This document shows, piece after piece, positions 6,267-6,554 of a stretch of 6,554 nucleotides of DNA (position 1 is the first letter of the stretch; the number at the start of each line of letters is the position of its first letter). The DNA is taken from the NCBI GenBank assembly GCA_002315255.1, contig DCGM01000012.1:1-6554 (forward strand). Direction: 5' to 3'. Source of the stretch: Lachnospiraceae bacterium UBA1778 (GTDB lineage Bacteria > Bacillota > Clostridia > Lachnospirales > Lachnospiraceae). The notes below the pieces were generated by a model. That model did not search any database. It had not been told where the DNA came from and saw nothing but the letters and a program-made list of their open reading frames with translations. Made by a program: the position numbers and the translations under genes.

Positions 6267-6554
6267 TTAGAAATGAATACACTTCACCTTCGCGATAAAT
6301 TCCTCATTGGTCTTCGTAGAAGCGAAAAGGTCGAGCACACGCTCGGTTGAATCCTCGGGCTTAAGACCTGAAGTTGTGACCCGATGGACGATAGCGGCAG
6401 CTTCCTTTTCTTCTTCCGAGAGCAGGAGATCATCACGGCGCGTCGAAGATTTCGGAATGTCAATGGCCGGGAAAATTCGTCGCTCGGAAAGCTTCCGGTT
6501 CAGAACAAGCTCCATGTTTCCTGTTCCTTTGAATTCTTCATAAACGACATCATC
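6267..6554 (-). CDS. rho: Transcription termination factor Rho, C-terminal part (5' end outside window)
   Basis: Rho is the hexameric RNA-dependent ATPase and translocase that ends transcription of untranslated RNAs. The minus-strand frame is open to the right edge and gives 95 C-terminal residues, starting DDVVYEEFKGTGNMELVLNR and continuing ERRIFPAIDIPKSSTRRDDL. This aligns without gaps to the end of the E. coli ATPase domain. Visible residue R39 (codon 6438-6440) corresponds to the arginine finger R366, and R26 (6477-6479) to R353; both are kept. The end ASTKTNEEFIAKVKCIHF replaces the E. coli TKTNDDFFEMMKRS. The stop is TTA on the plus strand at 6267-6269. The RNA-binding domain, Walker motifs and start lie outside the window, so overall length is unknown. 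The gene converges on argS with a shared terminator between them. Confidence 0.96.
   Translation of the reverse strand, partial: DDVVYEEFKGTGNMELVLNRKLSERRIFPAIDIPKSSTRRDDLLLSEEEKEAAAIVHRVTTSGLKPEDSTERVLDLFASTKTNEEFIAKVKCIHF

Noticed and set aside
6307..6543. 78-codon plus-strand open frame opposite rho
   Set aside because: The minus strand encodes the unmistakable Rho C-terminus with its conserved arginines; the plus frame is its serine- and arginine-rich shadow.

Overview
The window is an ordinary housekeeping segment of a bacterial chromosome. It most likely comes from a Clostridia-type Firmicute; Lachnospiraceae or a nearby family is my best guess. That guess rests on the EF-Ts (312 residues, ending in an ETGEGL.KKEEDFAAEVAKQMGK-like stretch), on the clostridial look of the arginyl-tRNA synthetase N-terminus, on strong Shine-Dalgarno sites and on intrinsic-type hairpins. 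It is made from remembered protein likeness, not from a search.

Layout: the 3' part of rpsB (ribosomal protein S2) enters from the left edge and is followed after 27 bases by tsf (elongation factor Ts). A 14-bp hairpin lies in the 70 bases between tsf and the next gene. Three genes then run in the same direction with 9-base gaps: trkA (cytosolic regulator of a potassium uptake system), trkH (its membrane channel subunit) and argS (arginyl-tRNA synthetase). After argS comes a perfect 25-bp inverted repeat, readable as a terminator on both strands, and then the 3' end of rho on the minus strand, which converges on argS and leaves the window at the right edge.

Function: rpsB and tsf form the widely conserved translation pair. 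TrkA and TrkH form one two-component K+ transporter, and argS appears to share their transcript. No promoter is evident anywhere in the window. The trkA-trkH-argS unit is therefore either fed by read-through from rpsB-tsf past the hairpin or started from a promoter I cannot see.

The window is densely coding: the largest gap, about 119 bases, is the argS/rho convergent region. I see no mobile element, CRISPR array, tRNA or rRNA gene, phage gene or unknown gene, and nothing that amounts to an undescribed system. The points worth a second look are the intergenic hairpins, the linkage of K+ transport genes to translation genes, and two start-codon choices.
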